A stretch of DNA of 64,000 nucleotides from Chaenocephalus aceratus (lineage: Eukaryota > Chordata > Actinopteri > Perciformes > Channichthyidae). The stretch is from positions 188,501 to 252,500 of the forward strand of contig JAMFTG010000133.1 in the NCBI GenBank assembly GCA_023974075.1, written 5' to 3'. Made by a program: the position numbers and the translations under genes. The notes under the pieces were generated by a model, which worked only from the letters and a program-made list of their open reading frames with translations, was not told the origin of the DNA and searched no databases. Below are positions 44,673 through 57,106 of this stretch, one piece after another (the first letter of the stretch is position 1; each line of letters starts with the position of its first letter).

Positions 44673-45411
44673 GCGAGGGGTGCCCAACCTCTTTTGAACC
44701 GAGAGCTACTTTTAAAGTTGCCAGTCTGCCGAGATCTACCTTTCCAAATAGAGAGGCCATTACTGACAGCCGACTGCCAGGTAAACACACACTTCTACTT
44801 GTATACAACTGACCTTTGTACGATTAATACTTCATAAAATACTGCAGATCCTTTATCTTACCTCTTTCTAATCTACACACAAGTATTTCACTGAAGTCAC
44901 ACAACAGTGTGTTGATACAGAGTTGGAGTTTATGCACACGTCACTACAGTGGGTAATGTTTAAGAAACATTGAACAGTGCTGCCACATGTGACACAGGGA
45001 CAAAGAAAATACTCTGAACGCTTTCTTTGCCATCATATAAAAATAGTGTTGCTACAAAAGTATAAATGAGGCTTACTAATAAGACGACTCAGATCTGAAG
45101 CTACTCAGGAATCTGCTGCCAACGTGCAATACAAGAGACAACATTAATAAAATCAAACCCTTTTTTTGTTGCATTTTAGTAGATTATAAAAAGAAAAGCC
45201 TTTAAAAATAGGATGCAAGCAACACTAGCTTCTTAATCTGAATTGATAATAGACTATAATCAATTTCAGTTTGCATTCTTATACCATTTTGTACAATAAT
45301 TATAATGAATAAGTTCAAACAAATTAAAACTCACAGCTGATTAATAACGATATCTAACTTGAGTTTTTATCATATCAAAAACCTGTTGAAATGCTTCTGT
45401 TATTTTTATTA

Positions 45412-45518
45412 CGCAACGGCAGCTTCCAGGAATGCTTCTTTCACAACTTCGCCGTCTTTGAAAGACTTCATGTGTTTCGCAAGAACGTGACTGACACGAT
45501 GAGATGCTCTGGAGCAGC
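45412..45518 (-). pseudogene. GTF2IRD2-like hAT transposase relic, second segment
   Basis: Reads SHRVSHVLAKHMKSF, then KDGEVVKEAFLEAA, as in GTF2IRD2-like transposases, and is interrupted on its N-terminal side by the element at 45519. Confidence 0.72.
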
Positions 45519-46451
45519 CAGGGGCGGACTGGGGGGGAAAAGTGGCCCGGGGATTAATTGACAGACAGGCCCACTTAATGCGCGGCATGTATCGGCCGGC
45601 CGGCGACGAAAGTATGTTACTTAACAAAAAACCCTGCATTTTATGTTATTTTGGACAATTATTCATATAGTAATCACATCACCTGAGCCCTTGAGTTGCC
45701 TAGAGCAAAATAGTTACGGCATATATTTAGTGATTTTAATGTTAACAGATCATTGATGCAATAACATTTTGACCCAATTTGCCTGACTTGACACATGGAA
45801 TAAAACATGGGCGACGTACGAAGCATCCTCAATGTGGGTGAGACAATTTAACAGGGGGTGTGGGCAAGTGGTGGACTTCACCTCCTCTAGGGGGGTCCGG
45901 GGGCATGCTCCCCCGGGAAGATTTTTTTTAAATGTTGAAGTTAAATGCATCATTCTGGTCCATTTTGAGAGCAAAATTATGGACTAAATCTATGGCAGTC
46001 AGTAGGGGCTTGGACTGTGAGCCGTAGGGTCGCCGGTTCAAGTCCCCAACCAGACCTATTTGGAGTGTGGACTTCTACTTGGAGAGGTCCCAGTTCACCT
46101 CCTGCCCTGCCGTGGTGCCCTTGAGCAAGAAACCAGACAAGGCTGTACCTTTAGTAATGAATATTACATCTTGAAAGGAAATCTTTCCACCAATAATTCC
46201 AATAAGTAATCCAAAATGTATTCACTTCAGGTTTACGAAAGTAACTGTAATCAGATTACTCGTTTTTCAAATCCGTTACAACCCAACCCTGGCCACACCC
46301 CACTGGGCTGGGCCGGAACACTTACAAATGTGGGCCGGTAGGATTTAGATTTTTTTTTAGAAACTTTTTTTTTTTGTTGGCCCTCCGGCCCACACACAGC
46401 ACCGGCCCACCGGGGAAACTTCCGGTATTCCCGATGGCCAGTCCGCCCCTG
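45519..46451. mobile_element. hAT-like element nested in copy B
   Basis: Same termini as 401-554 (CAGGGGCGGACTGG). The flanks GGAGCAGC (45511-45518) and GTAGCAGC (46452-46459) match at 7 of 8. Copy A keeps the empty site (GCTGCTCC at about 31473). It contains the GC palindrome at 45897-45916 and a SINE. Confidence 0.9.
46000..46145 (+). repeat. tRNA-derived SINE fragment
   Basis: A B-box-like GGTTCAAGTCC at about 46036 is preceded by GGGGCTTGGACTGTGAGCCG and followed by AGAGGTCCCAGTTCACCTCC and GGTGCCCTTGAGCAAG, the body of a common teleost SINE. It is not a functional tRNA. Confidence 0.65.
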
Positions 46452-46599
46452 GTAGCAGCCTTGCTCTTGTTGTTGGGCCAGGTGAATATGGCCTGCTGTG
46501 CATTTAGCCGTCCTCTCAGGCCCCTCCCCTTTTGGAGCGTAGGGCAGAATCAGGAGGGAATTCCGTCTCGTAGCGTTTGTGCACTGTTTTGAAATGACG

Positions 46600-46740
46600 C
46601 TCCTAAATTACCCTTCTTCGATAAAGCCACGCTCACATTGTAGATGAGACAGATGGACTTTGAATTGGAATAGATACAAACAGAATCATCCTCCCACTCG
46701 GAGTGAAAATTATATATGTTTTGCTTCTGCCATGATTGCG
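46600..46740 (-). pseudogene. GTF2IRD2-like hAT transposase relic, N-terminal finger
   Basis: Reads YNFHSEWEDDSVCIY, SKSICLIYNVSVAL and KKGNLGASFQ. The second Cys of the expected C-x2-C is replaced by Tyr, so the finger is broken. Confidence 0.72.
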
Positions 46741-46770
46741 GTCTTGTGTGTGTGCGGACTGTCACTCCTG

Positions 46771-47799
46771 GGGCCTGTACTACGAAGCTGGTTCAACCTA
46801 ACCTGGATATGTTTGAGTTAGCCGGTTGGCCTAATCCAAAACATACGCGCTCTCGCTAAGCGGTCCTACGACGCAGGTTATCAAGTGGATCGCTCAAGCC
46901 AGCCGTGTCCTATCTAGTTAGGTGCGCGTTCACATGAAAGGGGTGGTATTTGGAGCATTCGACCAATCACAAACATGGAGAAGCGCACTGACAGCGCAGC
47001 GTCATACTTCCTGAATGAAAAGTGAACTTTAATATTAGACATATGAAGAAGTTAAACTTTAAACATCCATGACTTAAACACTTGATCAGGATCAAAGCCA
47101 CATAGCTGCACCTGCAAGGTGAATACAGCTGGAACAGAACAAGTGTTTGAATGCGTACATCAACAGGTTTATGATATCACTGCCCGTCTAAAACACGATC
47201 TGACTTTCATTACATTTGTCTCGAGTGTTTCCTCAACTTAACGTGTTGCTAAAAATAATGCTTCTGCATCCAGTCTGTGACACTGAGTGTTGCACGGCCA
47301 GATACGGCTCAGCTGACTCAGATAAGGAGATATATGATACATTATGAAGTGATATGAATGATAATGGGACACATGGACGTCTGCACTCAGTGTACTCAGT
47401 GTTGTAGATATTTAAGTAAGCTTTCTTAACGCTAATGTTATAACAGTCAGACTGCTCTGAAGATGGAGGTGATATTCTATTAATGTTCACACAGTCGGTG
47501 ATTTTTGCCGGCCGTCTTTCCTGCAACGGCAGCTTTTCTGTATTTCCTTTCTCCTGTGATATGACTTGATCGCTTTAAACTCCGCACCCTGAGCTCTGAT
47601 TGGTCAGCAGGCGGTGCTTTCACTGAGTTGATCTCTTAGCCTGCAAACTAACCTGCTCCCGACCAGGTTAGCCGCTAAGCATAAGTTACCATGGAGATCT
47701 AGCCCGCTAAAAAGAGAACCAGCATCGTAGGACCGGAAAGCCGGAGTTTTCCCTGAATTTAGCCGGCTAAGCGAAAACCCTGCTTCGTAGTATACCCCC
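46771..47799. mobile_element. Inverted-terminus element nested in copy B
   Basis: The left end GGGCCTGTACTACGAAGC and right end GCTTCGTAGTATACCCCC are near inverse. CTG lies on both sides (46768-46770 and 47800-47802). Copy A is continuous at the equivalent site. The superfamily was not determined. Confidence 0.72.
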
Positions 47800-48190
47800 C
47801 TGGTGTTGACATTGTGTTGACACGGACAACGTTAACAAACTAGTGCACTGCCCACCAGCCACGCCCCGACACATGGGGTCACGCCGGCCAATCACAAAGC
47901 TTTGATGCGTTCAAGTGCATTATTCTGGCACGGGAAGATTATGTTATAGGACATTAACGATAAAACAGAATATTGTTGTTCTATTTTTAGACACATCTCG
48001 CGATCGACTGGGAATCTCTCCGCGATCGACCGGTCTGGTCTGGTTGGGCACCCCTGAAACACTCTGTCCTTTACCTCACTGAGCCTCTCAGGGCAAATGG
48101 AAAATGTAACCGGGGCGAAAAGGGTGTTATCTTTACTTAATTATGAATGTGAACATCAAGGCCGAAAATTATTTTTTTTTAAATTATATT

Positions 48191-49260
48191 TGTATTATAT
48201 TTCCATTTAATGTTGTGGACGTGCAGATTCCCTGTCCTCCACCAGGGGGTGCTACTTACCACGGCCATGCTTCGTTGTCACTTTGCCTGTGGGAATAAGA
48301 AAAAAATTGTTAGATATACTGAATATTATTTTATCTATTCCACCACTAGCTTAATCCCAAATAATGTAGGTGTGTTGTAGGTGCCTTAAATAAGTGAGAT
48401 GTATTTTTATGTTCATATAATAGTGATTTCAATGCCACCCCAAAATGATCACTGGTTCCATCCTGGCCATCCCACTGAAAATGTCCTGGCTCCGCCGCTG
48501 GCTGTATGGGACGTTACGTTACAAAATAATACTATGCAGACAGCGGGAGATCGATCACTTGTATTTTCCAAACTATGCGGTAGCCTACTATTAAATCCCA
48601 TTCCCATTGGATAACGGAGAATTGTACACCCGGAAGTAAGTATTTTTACAGTGATATCTGCACTACTCATCGATTAAAAAACACCAGAGTATCCTTGTTA
48701 ATTACACAACATTGATTGGTTTAAATTGTGTGCAATGCTTTTGTATTTTTTCCCTTCGATTCGGAGAAACAAATATTTTTTCGGAGTAAAGGATGGCAGA
48801 AGACACTACACTACCCAGAATCCCCAGCTATCATTTGGACTACACCATGTGTTCTGTTTGACAAACCCCGTCTATGTCACGTGATCTTCACATTTCTCCC
48901 TGCAGAAAAACAAAACATGACCGAACTTCGTTTTATTTTAAAATGCCTATTTTAAAGTTAGTTTGGCCATTAAAATGCGTTTTGATGGCATTTGATGCGA
49001 GAAATATGAGTTGTTATTTCAGATTATGTGTGCAGTGGATGCACATGATCTTTAGTTTGCTAGTTATTACGAAGATTACCTCAGGAAATTGCGTCCATAG
49101 AACGTTTTCATTGTTACCAAGGTGGTTGCTAGGGACGCTGCTATCGATATTATTTCTGTTATGTTGTGTAACTGTTTAATGGTGTTATCTTTATTGCTAC
49201 CCCCCTTCCCCGTCAATGTATAGTGTTGGTCCACAGCGCAAACATATTAGTTTAACATAT
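48191..49260. other. No gene recognised
   Basis: The patch 48430-48510 (CCACCCCAAAATGATC to GCTCCGCCGCTGG) looks like a degraded transposon end. Otherwise nothing supported. Confidence 0.4.
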
Positions 49261-49264
49261 TATT

Positions 49265-49268
49265 GTGT

Positions 49269-49318
<50 letters not shown>

Positions 49319-49396
49319 CCTAGTATTACTATACTTATGGGGACCTAAATCTGTTTACACAGTCACGCGTGGGGACAAGCCTCCCTTATGGGGACA

Positions 49397-49445
<49 letters not shown>
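49265..49445. repeat. Two GT microsatellites in a short direct repeat
   Basis: (GT)n at 49265-49317 and 49399-49445, each near TATGGGGAC motifs (TACTTATGGGGAC at about 49333; CCTTATGGGGACAATG at about 49384). Confidence 0.93.
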
Positions 49446-49446
<1 letters not shown>

Positions 49447-49629
49447 CTAGTAAAAAAAAAAGTCTGCTTGCAAAGTCAAACAGAACAGATGAAAGTCGTG
49501 GTGCTGTGTGTTCATGCCTGTGGACCAAAGGACCGATCCGATGCAGATCATGAGGAACTCTATTGAGCAGCAGTGCAGAGGTTTAAAGTGCACAGTCACA
49601 GAGCAAACGTTTCTTTAAGGAGCATGGTT

Positions 49630-49817
49630 TCAAAAGTAAGGCACTGGAGTCTCAGGTGGAGCGTCTCTGAATCCTTCAGATTGGTTTTGAGACGGGGGTG
49701 CTCTCAGTTTGGAAGAGGAGCCGGGTGAGGAGGAGGGAGGAAGCATCTCTGGTTCACAGCTGTTGTAGACGGGATCTTCCTCACGGCCCCGGATCAGGTC
49801 CTGGTAGATATGGAAGT
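49630..49817 (-). CDS. Orphan 3'-terminal exon, tyrosine-motif tail
   Basis: After a clean acceptor (TTTCTCCAG, AG at 49818-49819) an open frame in phase 1 runs to TGA at 49630-49632. It reads FHIYQDLIRGREEDPVYN, then a Ser/Pro-rich stretch, and ends PETPVPYF. Y-Q-D-L-I fits a YxxL/I signalling motif, and V-Y-N a possible SH2-adaptor site. This suggests the cytoplasmic tail of a receptor or adaptor, which is inference. No upstream exon was found with confidence before TRIM copy 2. Confidence 0.5.
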
Positions 49818-50026
49818 CTGGAGAAACACACAAAGGATATGTGTTAAAACAGCATCCATCACCAAACCTCCATCAAGGATCCAAACACCAAGCGTCTGTT
49901 GTAAAATGGTTTACATTCATAACTAGATGTTCACCACACAGATATATAACCGTTTGTATTGAGTGACTTCCACAGGCTTGATACGATTAACTGAGATAGC
50001 ACTCACACATATTTCATACTTCCATA

Positions 50027-51345
50027 CAGGGCCGTATTCATGGAGTCAACATTGGGGGGGACCAAAAATGTAATAAAAATTTGAATACTAATTTCCTGCC
50101 ATTCTAAAGGAAAATACATAAAAATCACTAACACATTGGATACTTTAAAACCTGTTAAACCCCATGCCCCTGCTCGTGGGCGCAAAACACAACAATAGTC
50201 ACAAAACTGTGTCTCAGACATGGGTGTAGGAAGTATCCTCAATGTGGGTGGGACAATTTGACGGGGGGTGTGGGCGGGTGGGGGACCTAACCTCCTCTAG
50301 GGGGGTCTGGGGGCATGCTCCCCCGGGAAGATTTTTTTTTTTTTTAAATGTTGAAGTTAAAAGCATCAATCTGGTGCACTTTGAGAGCAACATTAGGGAC
50401 TAAATCTATGGATACATCTCAACAACACCCATGTGAAACAGAACTGAAGAGATTTACATTTTCTTTATGCATATTTTACAAATCACTCCCTTTTTAAACT
50501 GTAGTATGAGTTGGAATGATTTCATACCTGTTATTCTCATATTTTGTATAACTATAATGATCATATAAAGGTATGCCTTGGAAATACTTGTTTTGCATCA
50601 ATCTTGATACAGGGTACTTATTATATGTTATAGTTTGGATTCCTAAAGCTTTTAGTCTACTATCCCATCATTCAAGGGTGGTTTTCACAATAAGTAATGG
50701 TTTATTTTTTGCCCGGACACTATCATTTACATTTTTTTACTATGTTCAATCTGAATTTACTTTAAAAACATCTATATTGATATCTATATTATATACTGAC
50801 ACTAGCCCGCCAAACCCTGGCTAACAACTGAAACCAGCACAGCTAGTTAGCTACTATTCCTGAAAAGTTCGTTTTTTAACATCAGAACTACAAGTTACTT
50901 ACACAAAGAAGCTAAACGGAGGGTTCATTAACATTACCATTACGAAATAAAATAATATAGATTACTTTAGGGCTAACTAGAAAAGATACCAGAACTGATG
51001 GAGGGCAAATTAAAACATGACTGACCTGCTTGGAGCATCAAGCTAACTGAAGGTGGACTCAGACGTGCAACAGCGAAATACACCCGCGGGTACAAAATAA
51101 GGAAACAATTTACATATGAAAAGAAATATCATTTTGGTGAAGCTCACAATAACAGAAAATATAGATTTTCAAGTATACAGATAACCAAAATAAAGAAGTC
51201 ATAGAATAGCAATTTTATTCAAATAAAATAAAAAAAAAATAAAAACTTTTTTTTTTTTTACTATTTATTGGGGGGGACATTTTGAGTGTATCTGAATATT
51301 GGGGGGGATGTGTCCCCCCCAATGTATATGGTGAATACGGCCCTG
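50027..51345 (+). mobile_element. Non-autonomous hAT-like element, family B copy 2
   Basis: 1319 bases, nearly identical to 39410-40712 apart from scattered substitutions and A/T-run length changes. Exact 8-bp duplication CTTCCATA at 50019-50026 and 51346-51353. Confidence 0.94.
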
Positions 51346-51353
51346 CTTCCATA

Positions 51354-53475
51354 CATCAGCCTGATTAACACCACCTGGCGTTCAGAGGCGAGTGAGGGAG
51401 AGGAGCGCCATCTGGTGGATGACGTTCAGCATCGCAGTCAATCAGGGTTCAGTTGATGTGAGTTTGCTCTGTCTCTCACAACACCTATGGATATACCTGA
51501 GAGGAGAAGAAGACAATAAAGCAACATGATGTAATCAGTGTTGGCATGTTATCATTGCACTGCTGTGTTTCAGCATGTCACCTGAAGCATTATATTGACA
51601 TGTTAGTGTCTGGTCCTTGCTGTTTCACTGAGACCTCCACGTGTCAACAGGATGGAGGTTTGCTGACGGAGGCTGCAGGTGGAGGCCGGAGGCTGCAGGC
51701 GGAGGCCGGAGGCTGCAGGCCTGTCATTGTAGGAAACGTGTGCTGGACCTTTACCGGCACTGGATGTATTGTGGTAGCCTGATTAACAACATGCATTTAG
51801 AAATATGCACCATGTAAGCACAATATAGAAAGTCTAAAAAGCTCTTTGAGAAAGGTCAGGAAACAAACCCACCTGTTGGCCCTCATGCCAGGGAATACTG
51901 TGACGCTTATATTGCACATCATGTTCATATTACAAATTAAATATTGCTCACATTTCCACATACTCAACAACAATATAATGTCACATATCTTCTGGGAATA
52001 ATGTACTGAGTAAAAGTACTTTAAAGTTACCTTTAATTAACAATATCCACAATATGAATGCATCTTCGCTGGGTGCTTTGGGATAGGTCTACATAGGGAA
52101 TATTAATCCTTTGTTAGATGTTTCATAAGAATGTTAGCTCGCTAAAACAGTATTGTTAGCAAGGCAGAGGCCTAATTTAAATGTTATCCATTTATTTGTA
52201 ATGAGTTTTTGCATCGAGTCGGGCCAGTAGGTTACCTGAGTCTAATGCTAACTGTGTAATGGTGAATCAGTCCAGTAGATGTTTGGAGGAAACATCGGTT
52301 CACTCTCAGGCCTCTGAAAGCTTTGGCGGTAAATGACATTCAAAAACGTGCAGATTTTCAAAGCGATCAAATCTCACATGTTCCATGCTCAACGTCGCTT
52401 CCAGAAGCTTCTTTGAGGCCTTAGCTCTCGACAGGATGTAACAAGTCTGCAGTAGAAGCAACCTTTTGAGAGGAATCGTCAAGTGAAAGCGGAGAAAACT
52501 CTTTTCTTGACCGTCTTCAGGTTTTCTTTTATATTAAATATTGATCTTATATCAATAACGCACTGCGGAAACCATATTGCGGCAGTAGTATCCAAACGAA
52601 GTGCCGCGCGGGACTAAACAAGAGAAAAAACACGGTGGACGCGCAAAAACTCAGTCTTTCCAAAAGTATGCGTTTGACCTTTTATTTCCAAAGCAAAACA
52701 TTCCATATCCATATGCGTAGGCCTATGGACATTTATAAGACGCAGTTTTCAGTTTGGCTGCTCAGAAATGAATAAGTTATGTGCGAATGGAGGCAAATCA
52801 TATTCACCATTATCCATACTTTCATATATATTAATGGTATATTTATTACATGGCTTAGTTGAATACTCGATTCTGATTGGTCAATTCAGAACACGTGACA
52901 CGTTGTTAATCCAGTACAGACAGACCGCTGTCAAGGACGTATTGACCGTTGGTAAGGACGCTCACATCTGCAGAAAGAAGTCCGGTCGATTTAACTGGCA
53001 GTGTTGTAGTGGGGATTTTTTTACTGGGGGGACGCTATTTTAATCAGGTCATCCCAAACAATGCCACACAAGTGCGCAGTGCACTCGCAAAACGGGCAGA
53101 CAGGTCCACAGAAACTACCGGTATGCTTAGTCCTACTTTAGTTACTGTACTGCAAAAAGCAGACGGCGCTGTGCTCAACAGACACACACTCAAAACCATG
53201 GACACACTGGCACATACGTTACATAAACAATGTATAGGCCTAAATTGCATAAGCTACAGTATTGCAACTAAGCAGACAGCGCTGCTTCTCTCTCTCCCTC
53301 CATCTCCACTTTCATAATCTATTTAAAACTCATAACAAACAAACACAATTCCCAAAGTTGTCCTGAAATTAACTTATTAAATAAACAAAACGAAAAATAT
53401 AGCCTACTAATGCAAACAACAATGAATCTGGACTTGAAATGATTCTGATTAGGCCTAGCCACATTGCAAATACAT
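51354..53475. other. No gene recognised; small G-rich tandem repeat
   Basis: GGAGGCTGCAGGCGGAGGCC (20 bp) repeats about 2.7 times at 51664-51720. Elsewhere short frames only. A minus-strand acceptor-like TTCTCCTCTCAG at about 51500 is followed by a frame that closes within 18 codons, which I did not accept as an exon. Confidence 0.45.
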
Positions 53476-53870
53476 CTTTAAAGCCTCTTACACACCAAAC
53501 TGACACCAAAGAACACGTCCCGACGGAACGTCGCCTCACGTCTCTGCGTCTCTGCGTCTTGGCCATGTGTCGCACTGGAACACACCGCAAAGACTTCAGC
53601 CGACGGCCAAGTGGCACGTACGAACTGCGCATGTGTGAGTGGCAATAACTCTCCTCACCAGCAGGCGGCAGTAGTGTGTATTCGTCATTCAAAAGAGGCA
53701 ACAACCGGAAGACAGACTGCGTGATGACCGAGAGAAGAAGAACAGACTGCGTGATATAAACAAACAAACAAATAGCGTTCCATTTTCCCTCTACAGCGAG
53801 AAGCTCACGGGGCTTTCCCGAACCTGAGTCGAGAGCTGGAGTTCAATGAAATCTCAGATGTGCCTTCTTA
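53476..53870 (+). repeat. Family C dispersed repeat, copy 1
   Basis: Matches 63635-64000 (CTCTTACACACCAAACTGAC, GACGGAACGTCGCCTCACG, GCCGACGGCCAAG, ACCAGCAGGCGGCAGTAG). The 53805-53860 part also matches 13690-13750. Probably a DNA-transposon MITE; ends not determined. Confidence 0.75.
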
Positions 53871-54012
53871 ATAGTTTGTTTGGGTCCCTCACTTCCGTTT
53901 CGCTTCTTTCTTCTCATGCACTGATTCGCTTGATTGAATCAATCGGAGTGATTTCTTGGCCGACGGCCTACTGATTCGACATGTTGAATCGGCGGCGGAA
54001 GGTGTCGGCACG

Positions 54013-54013
<1 letters not shown>

Positions 54014-54070
<57 letters not shown>
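54014..54070. repeat. CA microsatellite
   Basis: Pure (CA)n of about 28 units. Confidence 0.96.
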
Positions 54071-54071
<1 letters not shown>

Positions 54072-54900
54072 GTCTGACTTCATATTGAGTGTTTGTGGCT
54101 TCAGCATCATTTATTCTATCTCTTAGTCTTGTTGACTAGAACTCAAAGAGGACATTCACTCTCCAATCGAGGAAATAAAAGGTATTTCTTTATTAAAACC
54201 TCAATAATGTGAAGCTGATTTTCCACATCTTTCTCGCTGACACTGTTAGTGGATATGAGGCTGCATAATCCAAAGAAAAGAGAAGGTGTTTGAATGTTTA
54301 ATGTTGATATTGATCTTGATAAACTGCTTTGAAATTAAGCGTTCACTCTGCAGGTCGTTGCTTAAAGACGCTTTGCTTTTAATGAATGAACAACGATGGA
54401 GAGAATGAACAAAAGGGTATTTTCTCCATGCAACTACAGTATACTTTATTTAAAAGACAAATTAATACAAAAAAACATATTCAAGGTAAGTCAAATAAAA
54501 TACCTCAGAATCAGTACAACACTTGACTGCATGTAGTGTATACGTCTGTCCACCAGGGGGCGACACCCTCAAAGTTCACATGGAAACACCTGGTAGTAAC
54601 ACACCTTTACAGAACTGCTTTAATGACACAGGTCTTTACGCATCACCACTAAAACTAAATGTGCTTTCCTCAGAATGTAAATGGCAGATCCTTTGCAACA
54701 GCATTTACTTTAATGAGAAGTTTCAAATGTACGCCTCAATCCAGAAATGCCAATAAAAAATAACTGATATAATACATTTTGAGTCACATACTATTTCAAA
54801 CACAGCTTGCACAATCATCCTCAGTGTCATCTAGCCAGTGACCATCTTTAAAGATTGTTATGTTATGAATATGAATGTCATCTAGCCAGTTATCCATATT
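54071..54900. other. No gene recognised
   Basis: AT-rich sequence with short frames; nothing supported. Confidence 0.45.
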
Positions 54901-54902
54901 TC

Positions 54903-55085
54903 AAGGCAAGGCAAGTTTATTTATATAGCACCTTTCAACACGAGGCAATTCAAAGTGCTTTACAAAAATGAAAGACATTAAGAAAATGGCATTTAAAAAA
55001 GTCATTAAAAAGCAAAGATAATAAAATAAACCGTAAAAGAAAAAATACATGAATAAAAGTTACAGTGCAGTTTAAGATGTGAATA
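54903..55085 (-). repeat. LINE/SINE 3'-tail fragment
   Basis: AAGGCAAGGCAAGTTTATTT and ATATAGCACCTTTCAACACG are the antisense of a tail very common in fish. The same tail is in sense at 44050-44105. Confidence 0.65.
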
Positions 55086-55935
55086 GTTCAATTAAAAGCA
55101 GCGGCTGAAAGATGCAGTTATGAGACAGACTCTTATTGTCCACTGGTTTTCGTTGAGCTTTTTGCAGCGTTTCATGAATGCAGCACTTTTAGTAAACGTT
55201 GCATGTGTTGTCAAGATGGTAACGATGATTCTTCATTTGCATGTTTTGGCAGGTTTGTGTTTTTATATTTGCATCGTTTTGAAACTGCAGCGTGTTTATA
55301 ATAAGTGTGTTGGCACCTGTCGGCCTCCATACTTATCCATGTCAGTTTTGTTTTAATCAAAAAGTGGTCATATGAATTAGTTACTATTTATTTAACTTAA
55401 TTACCCGTGTACTGCAAAATGTAAATTCACGATACAAGGCCTTTTTAATTTTGTTATCAAAATAGTGGTTTGTTCATATATCATCAATAGCCAGATGTAC
55501 TGAGTGATTATTGATGATTGCGTTAAGGATTATAACATCTGTTTCAGAAAACGTGTTCTGTAATAAAAAACAAAGTCATTATGTAAGTTAAACATTTTTA
55601 ATTGTAATATTATTCACCATCCACCTCTTTAAAAATAATGACATTTCAAATGATAAGCTCCATCTTATAAACAGGGCATTAATAACATAGACTTACAAGC
55701 TTATTTCATGCAATTTTGATATTTAAAAAACCCTTTATTTATCTCCAGTCAGACGGGACGTTTGCAGTCAGTTAGTCTCACCTGTGCAGGCAGTGCTGGA
55801 GTGTGTTCAAGGTGAAGAATGAGATCATAATCATTAGAAGCAGTCCAACCAGTCAGACCGCTCTCACTGACACAGGCTGCAGCCATCAGACACTTAGATC
55901 AGCTTCGTTTAGCATGTATACTCGGAAAGGGGGAA
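55086..55935. other. No gene recognised
   Basis: A minus-strand hydrophobic frame near 55783-55830 ends at a GTGAGA donor-like site, but an in-frame stop and no acceptor prevent a call. Confidence 0.4.
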
Positions 55936-56230
55936 ATAGTTAGCCTGGCTTTTTCCAAAAAATTACAAAATACACCTTTAAGTGTACTTAATATATCTCT
56001 GTATGAAAACTGAAATGTAAAAACTATTTGGCAACTTGTTTTGGTCCCAGCCAACCTGTTAAACGTCTTATTGATGTTTTTACTCCTCTGATTTGGTATG
56101 GATTAAACAAACTGGATTCAGAGCTGCTGATAGGTGGATTTTGTTACCTTTGGACAGGCTGTCTTCCCCTGTTTCCAGTCTTTATGCTAAGCTAAGCTAA
56201 CCAGTTGATGGCCTTATTTCTAGCAGACAT
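55936..56230 (+). repeat. Teleost dispersed repeat fragment
   Basis: TTAGCCTGGCTTTTTCCAAA, CAGTCTTTATGCTAAGCTAA and GCTAACCAGTTGATGGC belong to a repeat common in percomorph genomes; the interior is partly replaced. Confidence 0.5.
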
Positions 56231-57106
56231 ATACAGCAATCTTAATATCTATGATCAGCTGATCCAAGAGGGTTTTAAATAGTTTATAAAGCTTCAGAAG
56301 AACAAAAGCTATCAGACAAATGTAGTTAAGTAGAAATGGAAATAGTTAAGTAAATGTTTAAGTTACTTTCCCTAAGTTGAGAACTAGTGAAAACTGTACT
56401 TCAGTTCGTACATTTAAAAAAAGACAAAAAATAACATTCTTTGTTCCTTTTTTTTTAATCCATTGAGGCTTTGTTCAAACTTTACAAGCAGTGCGCAGAG
56501 AGGTGGACGAAATACAATTACCATAACACCACAGACAGCTGAGAGGTAACATTTGAATTTCCCTCGTTTGTGAAACCACGGCAGCCTAATGTTTATGATC
56601 AGATATTGTTGATGTTCAAAGTAACTGTTAATACATTTTGTACCAACATAATGAATCCTGAACTTCCCCTTTAAAACACACCAGAGACCCATCATGTTCC
56701 CCTCACTTGAAAATTATAAAATAAATGTGTATATACAGTATTTTACTAATGATAAAGGAATGCATTACTTCCACGAGTAATGTCTGCAAGTATGAAACAC
56801 AATGAACACACAATTCTGAGACAATAAATACTTTGTTGTCCCCCTGACATATAAAGAAGTGGCAAAAGTTTATTTCTGAGTAAATAGTTTTCTGATCACT
56901 TCAAGTCATGACGGCAGGGAGTGCAATCCGTAGAATAAACTAGACTACATTAGAACATACTCATCAGTATTGTGCGTCTCATCAAGGTGAACCAGAAGTG
57001 ATCAGATTCTGAAACATTAACAGTGTGTACAATGTACTTCCCCAGTTGAATACATGTATTACATTTAGTGAGAGTGACTCTTTCTGAGGAAAATCAAAGG
57101 GTTGTT
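56231..57106 (-). other. TRIM copy 2 3' flank
   Basis: A minus-strand AATAAA-type signal near 56868-56874 lies about 235 bases after the stop. No other gene. Confidence 0.45.

Larger units (their letters stand above)
44676..48056 (-). mobile_element. hAT fossil with GTF2IRD2-like transposase, copy B
   Basis: The ends AGGGGTGCCCAACC and GTTGGGCACCCCTG are inverted. It is an inverted homologue of 29748-32313, enlarged by two insertions (45519-46451 and 46771-47799). Coding relics are listed separately. The flanking repeat 15915-16390 shows what the site looked like before insertion. Confidence 0.78.

Noticed and set aside
46010..46060. Possible tRNA gene (B-box-like GGTTCAAGTCC)
   Set aside because: No paired cloverleaf, and the downstream sequence is the body of a SINE; called as a SINE fragment.
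49265..49445. Two GT tracts with shared TATGGGGAC flanks as a transposon pair
   Set aside because: The shared flank is too short to define an element; recorded as microsatellites only.
51330..51500. Candidate exon preceding the orphan terminal exon
   Set aside because: The acceptor-like site is acceptable, but all frames close quickly and there is no in-phase donor.
55783..55830. Minus-strand hydrophobic segment (GLLLMIMISFFTL) before a GTGAGA donor-like site
   Set aside because: An in-frame TGA lies immediately upstream and no acceptor opens the frame, so it is not supported as a membrane-spanning exon.
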